Assembly (NCBI RefSeq): GCF_030150155.1
Contig: NZ_JASLGR010000020.1
Span: 1 to 38,016, forward strand
Length of the DNA stretch: 38,016 nucleotides
Reading direction: 5' to 3'
DNA from: Nocardioides sp.
GTDB taxonomy: Bacteria; Actinomycetota; Actinomycetes; Propionibacteriales; Nocardioidaceae
The notes under the pieces were generated by a model. The model did not search any database, had not been told where the DNA came from, and was given only the letters and a program-made list of their open reading frames with translations. Positions within the stretch are counted from its first letter, which is position 1; every line of letters begins with the position of its first letter. The position numbers and the translations under genes were made by a program. Positions 31,869-38,016 of this stretch are shown here, in pieces.

Positions 31869-32606
31869 TCGGTCTCGCAGCGCGGTGGAGAGCAGCACCG
31901 TGCCGTCGATCGACTCCAGGTCCACCTGGCTGATCTGGTCGACCCGCAGCCGTGTCGCCCCCGACGTCCAGGTCCGGTCGCCCGGCTTCGCCTGCCACTG
32001 GGAGACCTGGAACCGTCGGCCCTGGGAGTCGAGCAGCACGAGGCGGTACGCCGCGGTGGCGCCATACCCGGTGGCGTAGAAGCAGATCAGATCGACCCGT
32101 GTGCCCCCCTTCGTCCGGGTGAGTCCGGCCTGGGCCATCACGGGCGGGGCCGGCTGCGTCGTGGCTGAGACCAAGGCCACGGTGCGGTCCGGGGTCCGGC
32201 TCGGGGGCGTGCCGGGGTGGGTGGTGACCCCGAGGACGGCGATCACCGCAGCGAGGGTGAGGGCGGCGGCGACCAGACGGACCACGGTCCCGATCCGGGG
32301 TCGGCGCCGCCGCGGCTGGGGTGTACCGAGGGGTGGCGCTGGTGGGGGTGCCGACGGCTGCTCGGCGGTCGGCAGCACCGAGGCCAACGCTCGCAGCCGA
32401 GGCGGCACCGGCGGAGCACTGGTGAGGAGGGGGAGTGCCTCACCAGGCTCCAGCCGGCTCAGCGCCCCCGGAAGGTCGACGAGCTCCGCGACAGCGGCGG
32501 AGCACTCCCGGCAGGTCGCCAGGTGCGCCTCGAACTCGGCGCGTTCGGCGGCGTCCAGAGCGCCGAGGACGTAGGCGCCGTCGGAGTCGGTGTAACGGTC
32601 GGTCAT
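31866..32606 (-). CDS. rslA: Zinc-binding anti-sigma factor (RslA-like)
   Basis: A 246-residue membrane anti-sigma factor. The cytoplasmic ZAS domain carries H-x3-C-x2-C in AHLATCRECSAA near residues 28-39, which binds zinc and holds the sigma factor. One membrane helix (VVRLVAAALTLAAVIAVLGV near 106-125) follows a Pro/Arg-rich linker. The external domain (about 140-246) ends in a beta-rich region like that of SigL/SigK anti-sigma proteins (TRVDLICFYATGYGATAAYR). The start is ATG at 32606, overlapping the sigma stop by four bases. Redox or another signal probably acts on the external domain or the zinc site, as in RslA. That is inference. Confidence 0.88.
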   Translation of the reverse strand: MTDRYTDSDGAYVLGALDAAERAEFEAHLATCRECSAAVAELVDLPGALSRLEPGEALPLLTSAPPVPPRLRALASVLPTAEQPSAPPPAPPLGTPQPRRRRPRIGTVVRLVAAALTLAAVIAVLGVTTHPGTPPSRTPDRTVALVSATTQPAPPVMAQAGLTRTKGGTRVDLICFYATGYGATAAYRLVLLDSQGRRFQVSQWQAKPGDRTWTSGATRLRVDQISQVDLESIDGTVLLSTALRDR

Positions 32607-33109
32607 GGGGTCACTCCTCGTTCCTCCAGTGCCAGGCGCAGGTTGCGGAGCCCGTAGTGCAGCCGGGACTTCACGGTCCCGGGCGCGAGACCGAGCTCGG
32701 CGGCGATCTCGGCGACCGAGAGCCGTTGGTAGTACGCCCGGATCACGACACCGCGGTGCTCGTCGGTCAGGGTGAGCAGTGCGTCGCTGATCACCATCGC
32801 GTCGACCAGGTGCTCGGCGGCGTCGGCGGTAGCGTCCGGGGTCGGCGTACCGTCCTCGGAGGTCAGACTCTCGTGGCGGGCGCGCGCCGAGCGGGCCTCG
32901 TCGGTGACCAGATGGCGCGCCACGGTGAAGAGCCAGGCCCGCGCCGAACCGCCCTCCCCGTCGACCAGCCGATGCCGCCAGGCCCGCACCATCGTCTCCT
33001 GCACGATGTCCTCGGCGCGGGAGCGATCGCCGGTGAGGCGCACGACGTACCCCCACAGCGCGGCCGCATGGTCGCGTTGCAGTGCCGCCAGCGTCTCGGC
33101 GTCGCCCAT
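32603..33109 (-). CDS. sigL: ECF sigma factor, SigL-like
   Basis: A 168-residue ECF sigma factor. Region 2 is LWGYVVRLTGDRSRAEDIVQ followed by ETMVRAWRH, and region 4 is LTDEHRGVVIRAYYQRLSVA to LGLAPGTVKSRLHYGLRNLR. The protein resembles M. tuberculosis SigL (177 residues) from memory. The start is ATG at 33109 with GGAGGT just upstream; the longer frame reaches 33154 but passes through the -10 and -35 elements. It is the first gene of a sigma/anti-sigma pair followed by a lipoprotein. The identical promoters at 33126-33153 and 31841-31868 show autoregulation. Confidence 0.9.
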   Translation of the reverse strand: MGDAETLAALQRDHAAALWGYVVRLTGDRSRAEDIVQETMVRAWRHRLVDGEGGSARAWLFTVARHLVTDEARSARARHESLTSEDGTPTPDATADAAEHLVDAMVISDALLTLTDEHRGVVIRAYYQRLSVAEIAAELGLAPGTVKSRLHYGLRNLRLALEERGVTP

Positions 33110-33125
33110 CGTCACCTCCACCCCT

Positions 33126-33153
33126 GACACGAGGTCGGGCGGGGAAAGGTTCA
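33126..33153 (-). promoter_or_regulatory. Autoregulated ECF (SigL-type) promoter of the sigma gene
   Basis: On the reverse strand TGAACC (33153-33148) and CGTGTC (33131-33126) are 16 bases apart. The extended text ATGAACC, then CTCGTGTCA, is the same in both copies of this promoter in the window. The expected start of transcription falls about 10 bases before the sigma start codon. Confidence 0.85.
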
Positions 33154-33263
33154 TTCGTGGATCGCGGTCCTCCTCGGAGTGTCGCTCGCGCTACCAAGAG
33201 GGGGCTGAAGGCGCCGTCGCCGGGGTCCGTAGGCTGGAGAGTCGACGGAAGGCGGGATGCGTC

Positions 33264-33578
33264 ATGGTGGCGAGCAAGACGGCACGGGAGAAGAAGGCGG
33301 CGGCGCAGGCCGGGCCGCTGGCCCGGGCACGGATCGATCTGGGGAGCGACGACTCGTTCCTCTACAAGATCACCTGCACCGAGTGCGTCAGTAAGGGCGA
33401 TCGCGCCTGGGGGACCTACAGGTCCGGTGAGGACAACGGCTTCATGGCGGCGATGGACCGCTGGATCTTCCACCTGGTTGAGAAGCATCCGGGAGCGCAG
33501 GCACCCTGCCTGGACTACCTGGGCGAGGCGCAGGAGCGGCTCCAGGAGCGACGCGAGGGGCGCGGGCAAGCGCTCTAG
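33264..33578 (+). CDS. Small CxxC/HxxxxH protein, unknown function
   Basis: A 104-residue hypothetical protein. The start is ATG at 33264 after GGAAGGCGGG; the open frame continues upstream, but that part is the shadow of the sigma gene. Features are a basic Ala/Lys N-terminus, C38 and C41 in TCTECVSKGDRAWGTY, then H70 and H75 in FHLVEKHPGAQAPC, and an Arg/Glu-rich C-terminus. Four such ligands could bind zinc. There is no signal peptide or membrane segment. It stands alone between the divergent sigma gene and the large secreted protein. Not recognised. Confidence 0.7.
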   Translation: MVASKTAREKKAAAQAGPLARARIDLGSDDSFLYKITCTECVSKGDRAWGTYRSGEDNGFMAAMDRWIFHLVEKHPGAQAPCLDYLGEAQERLQERREGRGQAL

Positions 33579-33593
33579 ACCAGTTGCCTCCGG

Positions 33594-33650
33594 CGGCGTC
33601 ATGAATCGCGGGTTCGCTCGTTGCGTTCGTAAGTCCGGCACATGACGCCG
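33594..33650. repeat. Ten-base inverted repeat in the upstream region of the secreted gene
   Basis: CGGCGTCATG (33594-33603) and CATGACGCCG (33641-33650) are exact reverse complements with 37 bases between. They sit 41 bases before the next start codon, so the pair could be a regulator site or a weak long-loop hairpin. Confidence 0.45.
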
Positions 33651-33690
33651 TCCATCGGGGACCGGCGCATCGTGCTGCTAGGGGGCCGCG

Positions 33691-35667
33691 ATGCTGTTCG
33701 TGAAGGACGTCCGCCGACGGTGGATCTCGACCATGATCTGTCTACTGGGACTGGTCGGATCCGGCCTGGTCCTGGCCGAGCCGGCCCACGCCGGCGACGC
33801 TCCACCGGTCGCAGCGACAGCCTTCACGGCTCCGTTGTGCTCCGGTACGACGACCTCGGATCCTGCCGACGTGCCGGCCGCCGACCACGACGGGTACACC
33901 GACCTCACCCAGGTGTTCGGGGCGCGGCTGACGTCGTACAACAAGGGCAACGTCGTCCCGCTGTACGACACCACCGGCTGGGGTGACGCGACGTATCCGC
34001 CGCTGTGCGGGGTGTACTACGACGCTGCGACCAACAGCCCGAAGTCGGTCTGGATGTTCTGCACCGACGTCGACAAGCACGCCTGCGGCGACATCGGCCC
34101 CGGCGGCACGCTCCAGGACGGCACCACCGACGTCGGCGAGATGAACGACAAGCCGGGCAACGCCCGCCTCACCGCCGACCAGCAGGCCGTGATCGCCTGG
34201 CTGATCACCAACGGCCACGACTTCAGCTACACCGGCTTCGCGTCGCATGCCGACCAGAGCACCTACGACACACGCAACGCGCTGCAGTACCTAGTCTGGT
34301 GCATCTCGGACGAGTCGACCATCGAGGCCGACTTCCCGGGGCTGTGCACGACCAACATCTCCGCCGCCGAGCAGGCCTCCATCCTGACCAAGGTCCCGGC
34401 CCGGTCGGTCGTCGACCTGAACCTTGCCTCGAGCGGTACGCCGGTCCGGGTCGGTCAGACGCGGACCATCTCGCTCACCACCAACGTGTACAACCAGCCG
34501 ATCACACTGACCGCGACCGGTACCGCCAGCGGCACGCTGACGGTCTGCTCGGGTTCGGCGACGCTCAGCGGTTCGACCCTGACCGTCGACGGGACGTCGC
34601 CGGCGACCTCGACCACGATCGGGCTGTGCCTCTCACCGACCGCCGCCGGGAGCTACGGGCTCAAGGCATCGGCCCAGGCCGTCCAGACCGAAGAGCTCCA
34701 ATGGGCCCAGGCCGACAGTGACTGCCAGGTGTTCGCCCGGTTCCGGATCGACGCCGGCGCGCCGGTGACCGATCTCGTCGGCTTCACCGTCGCCGAGCGG
34801 GCCACGGTGCCGGGGTCGCCGCGGCTGATCACCACGGCCTCGCATCGGGTGGCGACGCCGGGAACGGCGCTGAGTGACACCATCGAGCTGTCCGGCTTCG
34901 TCGACGGCCACGGTGCCCGCGGCACCGCGGTGCTCTACGGGCCGCTCAGCAAGGTGACGGCGCGGTCGTGCACCGCAGCGAACCGCTTCGCCACGGTGGC
35001 CTTCGACCCGCGCAACGGCCGGGTCCGGACACCGCGGGTGACCGTGACCCGAGCCGGGTACTACACCTGGGTGGCGTCGACGAGTGCCGACAGCGCGAAC
35101 AAGGCCGCCACCCACGGATGCGGGCTCGCGCAGGAGACCACCCTGATCCGGAAGAAGCACTACGAGCTGACGAAGGTCGACACCGGCTTCAGTGGCCCGG
35201 TCGCCTCGATCGTCGAACGCTCCAGCAGTACGCCGCGCCTGGTGATGCCGGCCGCCGGGGTCGACGCTTCGGTGGTGAACGTCGGGGTCTCCGGCGGACA
35301 GATGCAGGTCCCGGGGGCGGTCTCCACGATCGGTCGGGTGGACCGCTCCGCCGCGATCAACGATGCGATCGGCACCGTGGTCCTCGCCGGGCACGTCTCG
35401 GACCGGCGCGACAGTCCCGGGGCGCTGTGGTCGCTCAAGAAGGCGAAGCGCGGACAGATTCTGCGCTACGTCGTCGGCGGCACGGTCTACCGGTTCAAGG
35501 TGACGTCGGTGCGCCGGACGTCACGGAGCAGCACGCTGCCGGCCAGCCTCGCCTCGACCACCGGTGCGCACCGGCTGGTGGTCATCTCCTGCACAGGGAA
35601 GGTCGTGCGCAATGGACGATTCCACTACACGCAGAACCTGATCGTGACAGCGGTGCCGATCAGGTGA
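33691..35667 (+). CDS. Secreted thioester-domain protein with C-terminal class F-like sortase domain
   Basis: A 658-residue secreted protein. The signal peptide runs 1-34, with cleavage after AHA. Residues about 55-225 look like a thioester domain: C124 in WMFCTDVDKH and Q199 in ALQYLVWCIS are the candidate Cys and Gln of the internal bond that lets such adhesins attach covalently to amines. Beta-rich regions follow. Residues about 525-658 form a sortase-type domain: MQVPGAVSTIGRVD, H568 in VVLAGHVSD, C634 in LVVISCTGK and NLIVTAVPIR. The catalytic Arg position appears to be T647, with R643 nearby. No transmembrane anchor follows the sortase domain, so it may be extracellular or wall-held. 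The start is ATG at 33691 after AGGGGG. Confidence 0.75.
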   Translation: MLFVKDVRRRWISTMICLLGLVGSGLVLAEPAHAGDAPPVAATAFTAPLCSGTTTSDPADVPAADHDGYTDLTQVFGARLTSYNKGNVVPLYDTTGWGDATYPPLCGVYYDAATNSPKSVWMFCTDVDKHACGDIGPGGTLQDGTTDVGEMNDKPGNARLTADQQAVIAWLITNGHDFSYTGFASHADQSTYDTRNALQYLVWCISDESTIEADFPGLCTTNISAAEQASILTKVPARSVVDLNLASSGTPVRVGQTRTISLTTNVYNQPITLTATGTASGTLTVCSGSATLSGSTLTVDGTSPATSTTIGLCLSPTAAGSYGLKASAQAVQTEELQWAQADSDCQVFARFRIDAGAPVTDLVGFTVAERATVPGSPRLITTASHRVATPGTALSDTIELSGFVDGHGARGTAVLYGPLSKVTARSCTAANRFATVAFDPRNGRVRTPRVTVTRAGYYTWVASTSADSANKAATHGCGLAQETTLIRKKHYELTKVDTGFSGPVASIVERSSSTPRLVMPAAGVDASVVNVGVSGGQMQVPGAVSTIGRVDRSAAINDAIGTVVLAGHVSDRRDSPGALWSLKKAKRGQILRYVVGGTVYRFKVTSVRRTSRSSTLPASLASTTGAHRLVVISCTGKVVRNGRFHYTQNLIVTAVPIR

Positions 35668-35696
35668 GACTGGTCTAGTCCACGCCGACGGATTCT

Positions 35697-35740
35697 CGGC
35701 CCTGTCCCGCGAACGCGGGACAGGGCCGATTCCTTTGCTT
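35697..35740 (+). terminator. Strong rho-independent terminator
   Basis: CGGCCCTGTCCCGC (35697-35710) pairs perfectly with GCGGGACAGGGCCG (35715-35728) around GAAC, followed by ATTCCTTTGCTT. This is the clearest intrinsic terminator of the window and closes the secreted sortase-domain gene. Confidence 0.9.
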
Positions 35741-35752
35741 AGCGTCGGCTGG

Positions 35753-36010
35753 GTGAAAATGCTGACCGCCCTTGTCTTCGCCTCCGCGCTCCTCGTCGCG
35801 CCGGTCGCGACTGCGCCGACGAACGCCGCTACGACCACGCACGCAGCGGTGGTGACCGCCAAGCACTCGTGCACCCGGACGAGCTCGGGGTCGTGCATCC
35901 GCGGAGGCCAGTTCTGCCCGCGGGCGTCGTACGGGAAGTCGGGCTACGACGCCAAGGGGCGTCGGTACAAGTGCAAGGGCAGCCGGACTCACCCGCACTG
36001 GATGAAGTGA
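35753..36010 (+). CDS. Small Cys-rich secreted protein
   Basis: An 85-residue protein from GTG at 35753 (M-K-M-L-T-A-L-V); ATG at 35759 is the main alternative, and TTG at 35735 lies within the terminator region. The signal peptide (LTALVFASALLVAPVATA) is followed by a short Thr/Ala spacer. The mature domain of about 45 residues has four cysteines: HSCTRTSSGSCIRGGQFCPR, then GYDAKGRRYKCKGSRTHPHW. Short domains with this CxxGxC...GGQFC...GRRYxC pattern occur in secreted actinobacterial proteins. Function unknown. Its last 22 bases overlap the convergent VanZ-like gene. Confidence 0.7.
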   Translation: MKMLTALVFASALLVAPVATAPTNAATTTHAAVVTAKHSCTRTSSGSCIRGGQFCPRASYGKSGYDAKGRRYKCKGSRTHPHWMK

Positions 36011-36507
36011 TCCTCGGGGGTACTGGGGCGGTCGCGTCGGCGGCGGGCGAGCAGGAGCGCAAGCCCACCCAGTACGGCGCCGAGAGCGGCACCCATCGTG
36101 TTCGTCATCCAGTCGTTGGTCGAGCACGACCGACCCAGGGCGGGCACGAGTGCCTGGAAGGCTTCGATCGCTGCGGACAGAGTCGAGCCGGAAGCGAAGG
36201 CGAGGAGCGGTCGGCGTAGGGCCACCGTGGCGAGCAGGATCGGTGCCACGAAGAGTACGACGTTGGCCGCCAACTCGGCCCGGTCGATGCTCGGGAACGT
36301 CCAGGCCACCTCGCAGCGCCAGTAGAGCTCGCGACGGACGGGCGCCAACGTCACGATCCCGACAGGGACGAGCGCGACGAGGGCCAGGACCTCGGCCAGC
36401 CGTGGTCGACGGGCGAGCCAGGCTCCCAGCGGTGGCCCCAGCAGCACCAGCACGATCAGCGCGGTGGGGGAGATCCAGTGGTGCGCGAGCAGCACGTTCG
36501 TGATCAT
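35989..36507 (-). CDS. VanZ-like membrane protein
   Basis: A 172-residue protein with about four to five membrane helices (WISPTALIVLVLLGPPLGAW, LAEVLALVALVPVGIVTLAP, LAANVVLFVAPILLATVALR). The VanZ-type signature is IEAFQALVPALGRSCSTNDW followed by MTNTMGAALGAVLG. VanZ relatives affect resistance to glycopeptides such as teicoplanin, or cell-envelope processes; most are uncharacterised. The start chosen is ATG at 36507 (M-I-T-N-V-L-L-A-H-H), just before the first helix. Longer frames to 36795 add a low-complexity shadow of the neighbouring HNH gene. A weak alternative is ATG at 36549. No ribosome site is seen. Confidence 0.8.
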   Translation of the reverse strand: MITNVLLAHHWISPTALIVLVLLGPPLGAWLARRPRLAEVLALVALVPVGIVTLAPVRRELYWRCEVAWTFPSIDRAELAANVVLFVAPILLATVALRRPLLAFASGSTLSAAIEAFQALVPALGRSCSTNDWMTNTMGAALGAVLGGLALLLARRRRDRPSTPEDHFIQCG

Positions 36508-36578
36508 CGAGCGATGACCAGGGCGCGTGCGGCAGGGTCGGGCATCCATCCCACGGTATCGCCGCCGCCAAGGCACGC

Positions 36579-37826
36579 TCAGGCCGCGAAGTAGTCGACC
36601 CGGATGCCACGGAACATCGTCTGACGCGGCCCCAGGGGAGGCGCACTGGTGGATGGCTTCCTGATCACTTGGTACGCCCAGTTGCACTGGGCGCAGAGTC
36701 CTTGGCCGTTGGCTGCGGTGGTCTCGCCACCGTCGGCCCAGTCTCGTCGATGGTCGATGTGGGCGATCCGCGCTCCGCAGCCCGGTGTCCGACACAGCTG
36801 GTCCCGGTGTCTGATGAACTCACTCAGCGCCTTCGGGAAGCGTCTGGACCTGGACTCCATCGTGACCAGCTCGCCGGTGGTCGGATGGGTGTACAGCCGG
36901 CGGAGCGTCACTCGTTGACGGGCGTTCTCGGCCAGCCGGATCAGGCGGCGGCCGGTGGCGGAGGGAAGCGGGCCGTGACCGCTGAGGATCGCCGGCTCGT
37001 TGTCGAGATCGAGCAGGGCGGTGTCGGTCATGATCAGGTTGAGGGTGACCGGGTGGCTCGGCTCCCGGATGCCCAGGTCGTCGTTGTCCTCGGTGATGCG
37101 GATGACGAGCGTGTCGGCCATCACCTGCCCGCGTGAGGTGGCGGCACCCGCGGCGAGCACCACGTCGGCTGCCTGGCCGAGGGCATCCTTGATCGCGTAG
37201 GCCTGCTCGACGGGCAGGAGTGCGGTCAGCCACGCCATGCCGTCACCGCGGTCGGTCGGGCGAACCGTCACGTGCCGGTCTTCGAGGGCCTGCTGGCGTC
37301 GGCGTACGGCTGCGTCCTCATCCAACCTCAGGGCGATCGTCTGCGCTCGGTGTGCGAGCTTGCGATGGCCCATCTCGGCCAGGCCCGGGAGCCCTGCGAT
37401 CTGCTGGTCGAAGGCCGTCGTGTCGTGGGGCTCGAGGACCGCCGCCTCACGGGTGAGGGTGAGGGCCTTGTACTCCGAGAGGTCCCCGGCGCGGAACCTG
37501 TCCATCGTGGCAGGCATCCGATCGAGGTGCTTGGCCATCGCCAGTACGACGCGACCCTGCCACGGAGAGATCCGTCGAGCGGCGGCGACGGCCTCCCCGA
37601 CGCCACGGCCCTGGCGTGACTCGGGCTCACCGCGCTCGGCGGCGCGGGCTCGCATCAGGCGATCGACGTGGGCTGCCAGTGCTGTCTGTCGGGCTTCGAC
37701 CGCGTGCTTGAGCCCCTCGAGCTCACCCAGCTCGGCCAGGGTCTCCTCGAGTCCATCGGTGGGAGTGACGCCCAGGCGTGCACGCACCTCGCGGACCTCG
37801 TCCAGGGTAGGTGCGTGCGGTGACAT
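36579..37826 (-). CDS. DUF222/HNH endonuclease (13E12-repeat family)
   Basis: A 415-residue protein of the actinobacterial DUF222-HNH family. The N-terminal DUF222 helical region covers about 30-300 (AARRISPWQGRVVLAMAKHL, PVTLNLIMTDTALLDLDNEP). The C-terminal HNH site has C345, C350, H356, D358 and H359 in CGARIAHIDHRRDWADGGET and C378, C381 in GLCAQCNWA, so zinc and a catalytic His are present. It may be an intron- or mobile-type nuclease; in mycobacteria these are often many-copy repeats. The start is ATG at 37826 with GGAGG five bases upstream. It is convergent to nothing and ends 71 bases from the VanZ-like gene. Confidence 0.9.
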   Translation of the reverse strand: MSPHAPTLDEVREVRARLGVTPTDGLEETLAELGELEGLKHAVEARQTALAAHVDRLMRARAAERGEPESRQGRGVGEAVAAARRISPWQGRVVLAMAKHLDRMPATMDRFRAGDLSEYKALTLTREAAVLEPHDTTAFDQQIAGLPGLAEMGHRKLAHRAQTIALRLDEDAAVRRRQQALEDRHVTVRPTDRGDGMAWLTALLPVEQAYAIKDALGQAADVVLAAGAATSRGQVMADTLVIRITEDNDDLGIREPSHPVTLNLIMTDTALLDLDNEPAILSGHGPLPSATGRRLIRLAENARQRVTLRRLYTHPTTGELVTMESRSRRFPKALSEFIRHRDQLCRTPGCGARIAHIDHRRDWADGGETTAANGQGLCAQCNWAYQVIRKPSTSAPPLGPRQTMFRGIRVDYFAA

Positions 37827-38016
37827 GGTTCCTCCGAGATGGGTGCGCCGTTGCCGACAGAAGCAATCTACGGACAGCCACCGACATTTAGCCTTTGAGT
37901 GGGTCCGCGGGCGGGCCGAACGTCCGACCGGGACACGTGGTGATCCCTGACTTCTGAGTGGTCGTCCGCGGGCCCGGTGTCTGGTCGAGCGGTGTCCTTG
38001 TTCGGGAACTTGGAGC
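37827..38016. other. Upstream region of the HNH gene, window edge
   Basis: No gene is seen in these 190 bases. On the reverse strand a TAGATT (complement of 37867-37872, approximately) could be the -10 of the HNH gene. Two similar GC-rich words occur: GAGTGGGTCCGCGGGC near 37900-37915 and GAGTGGTCGTCCGCGGGC near 37956-37973. Confidence 0.4.

Noticed and set aside
31866..33641. 591-residue extension of the anti-sigma frame
   Set aside because: The part before 32606 runs antisense-in-phase through the sigma gene. The ATGA overlap and ZAS domain place the start at 32606.
35989..36795. 268-residue form of the VanZ-like protein
   Set aside because: Residues before M at 36507 are Arg/Pro/His-rich and overlap the HNH gene on the same strand in a different frame; the hydrophobic protein starts at 36507.
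36579..37826. HNH gene as evidence of an intron, intein or phage insertion
   Set aside because: No flanking repeats, integrase or split host gene are visible; DUF222/HNH genes are common stand-alone genes in actinobacteria.

Overview
The window looks like a chromosomal piece of a high-GC actinobacterium, most likely a Nocardioides-type member of the Propionibacteriales. The clues are very GC-rich codon use, GTG and TTG starts, stop/start overlapping operons, a complete actinobacterial mce4-type operon, a KstR regulator, and G/C-rich repeat-filled spacers. All family names rest on reading the translations and on remembered Mycobacterium tuberculosis relatives; no search was run.

Layout. 1-8.6 kb is mixed housekeeping: the 3' end of uvrB, a repeat-rich spacer, an MFS exporter, a tightly overlapped trio (GT4 glycosyltransferase, SAM methyltransferase, (alpha/alpha)6-barrel-like protein), a WYL regulator divergent from a VOC/glyoxalase protein, and a second SAM methyltransferase divergent from the mce operon. 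8.7-18.75 kb is an mce4-type operon: yrbE4A, yrbE4B, mce4A-F and two Mce-associated membrane proteins. It encodes a steroid/sterol importer; the MceG ATPase is not here. 18.8-21.2 kb holds a split-barrel flavin/F420 protein, a 3Fe-4S ferredoxin (FdxD-like), a 17-beta-HSD (Hsd4A-like) and a 3-alpha,20-beta-HSD-like SDR. kstR (21.3-21.9 kb) is divergent from the double-domain dehydrogenase FadE34. An alpha/beta hydrolase follows, divergent from an igr-type operon (25.4-30.1 kb) for removal of the last sterol side-chain carbons. In that operon FadE28 and FadE29 are fused into one protein, while ChsH2 is split into separate MaoC and DUF35 genes, followed by ChsH1 and Ltp2.

KstR-type palindromes (TnnAACnnGTTnnA) lie before the mce operon, the split-barrel gene, kstR/fadE34, and the esterase/fadE28-29 pair. 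This makes 8.6-30.1 kb a compact sterol uptake and side-chain degradation island under one repressor encoded within it.

30.1-38 kb: a nitronate monooxygenase-like gene, then a SigL-like ECF sigma factor, its zinc-binding anti-sigma factor and a lipoprotein. The sigma gene and the lipoprotein gene carry the same promoter (TGAACC-N16-CGTGTC). Next come a small CxxC/HxxxxH protein, a large secreted protein that appears to join a thioester-adhesin-like domain to a class F-type sortase domain, a strong terminator, a small Cys-rich secreted protein, a VanZ-like membrane protein, and a DUF222/HNH endonuclease (13E12 type). No tRNA, rRNA, CRISPR array or insertion sequence was recognised.
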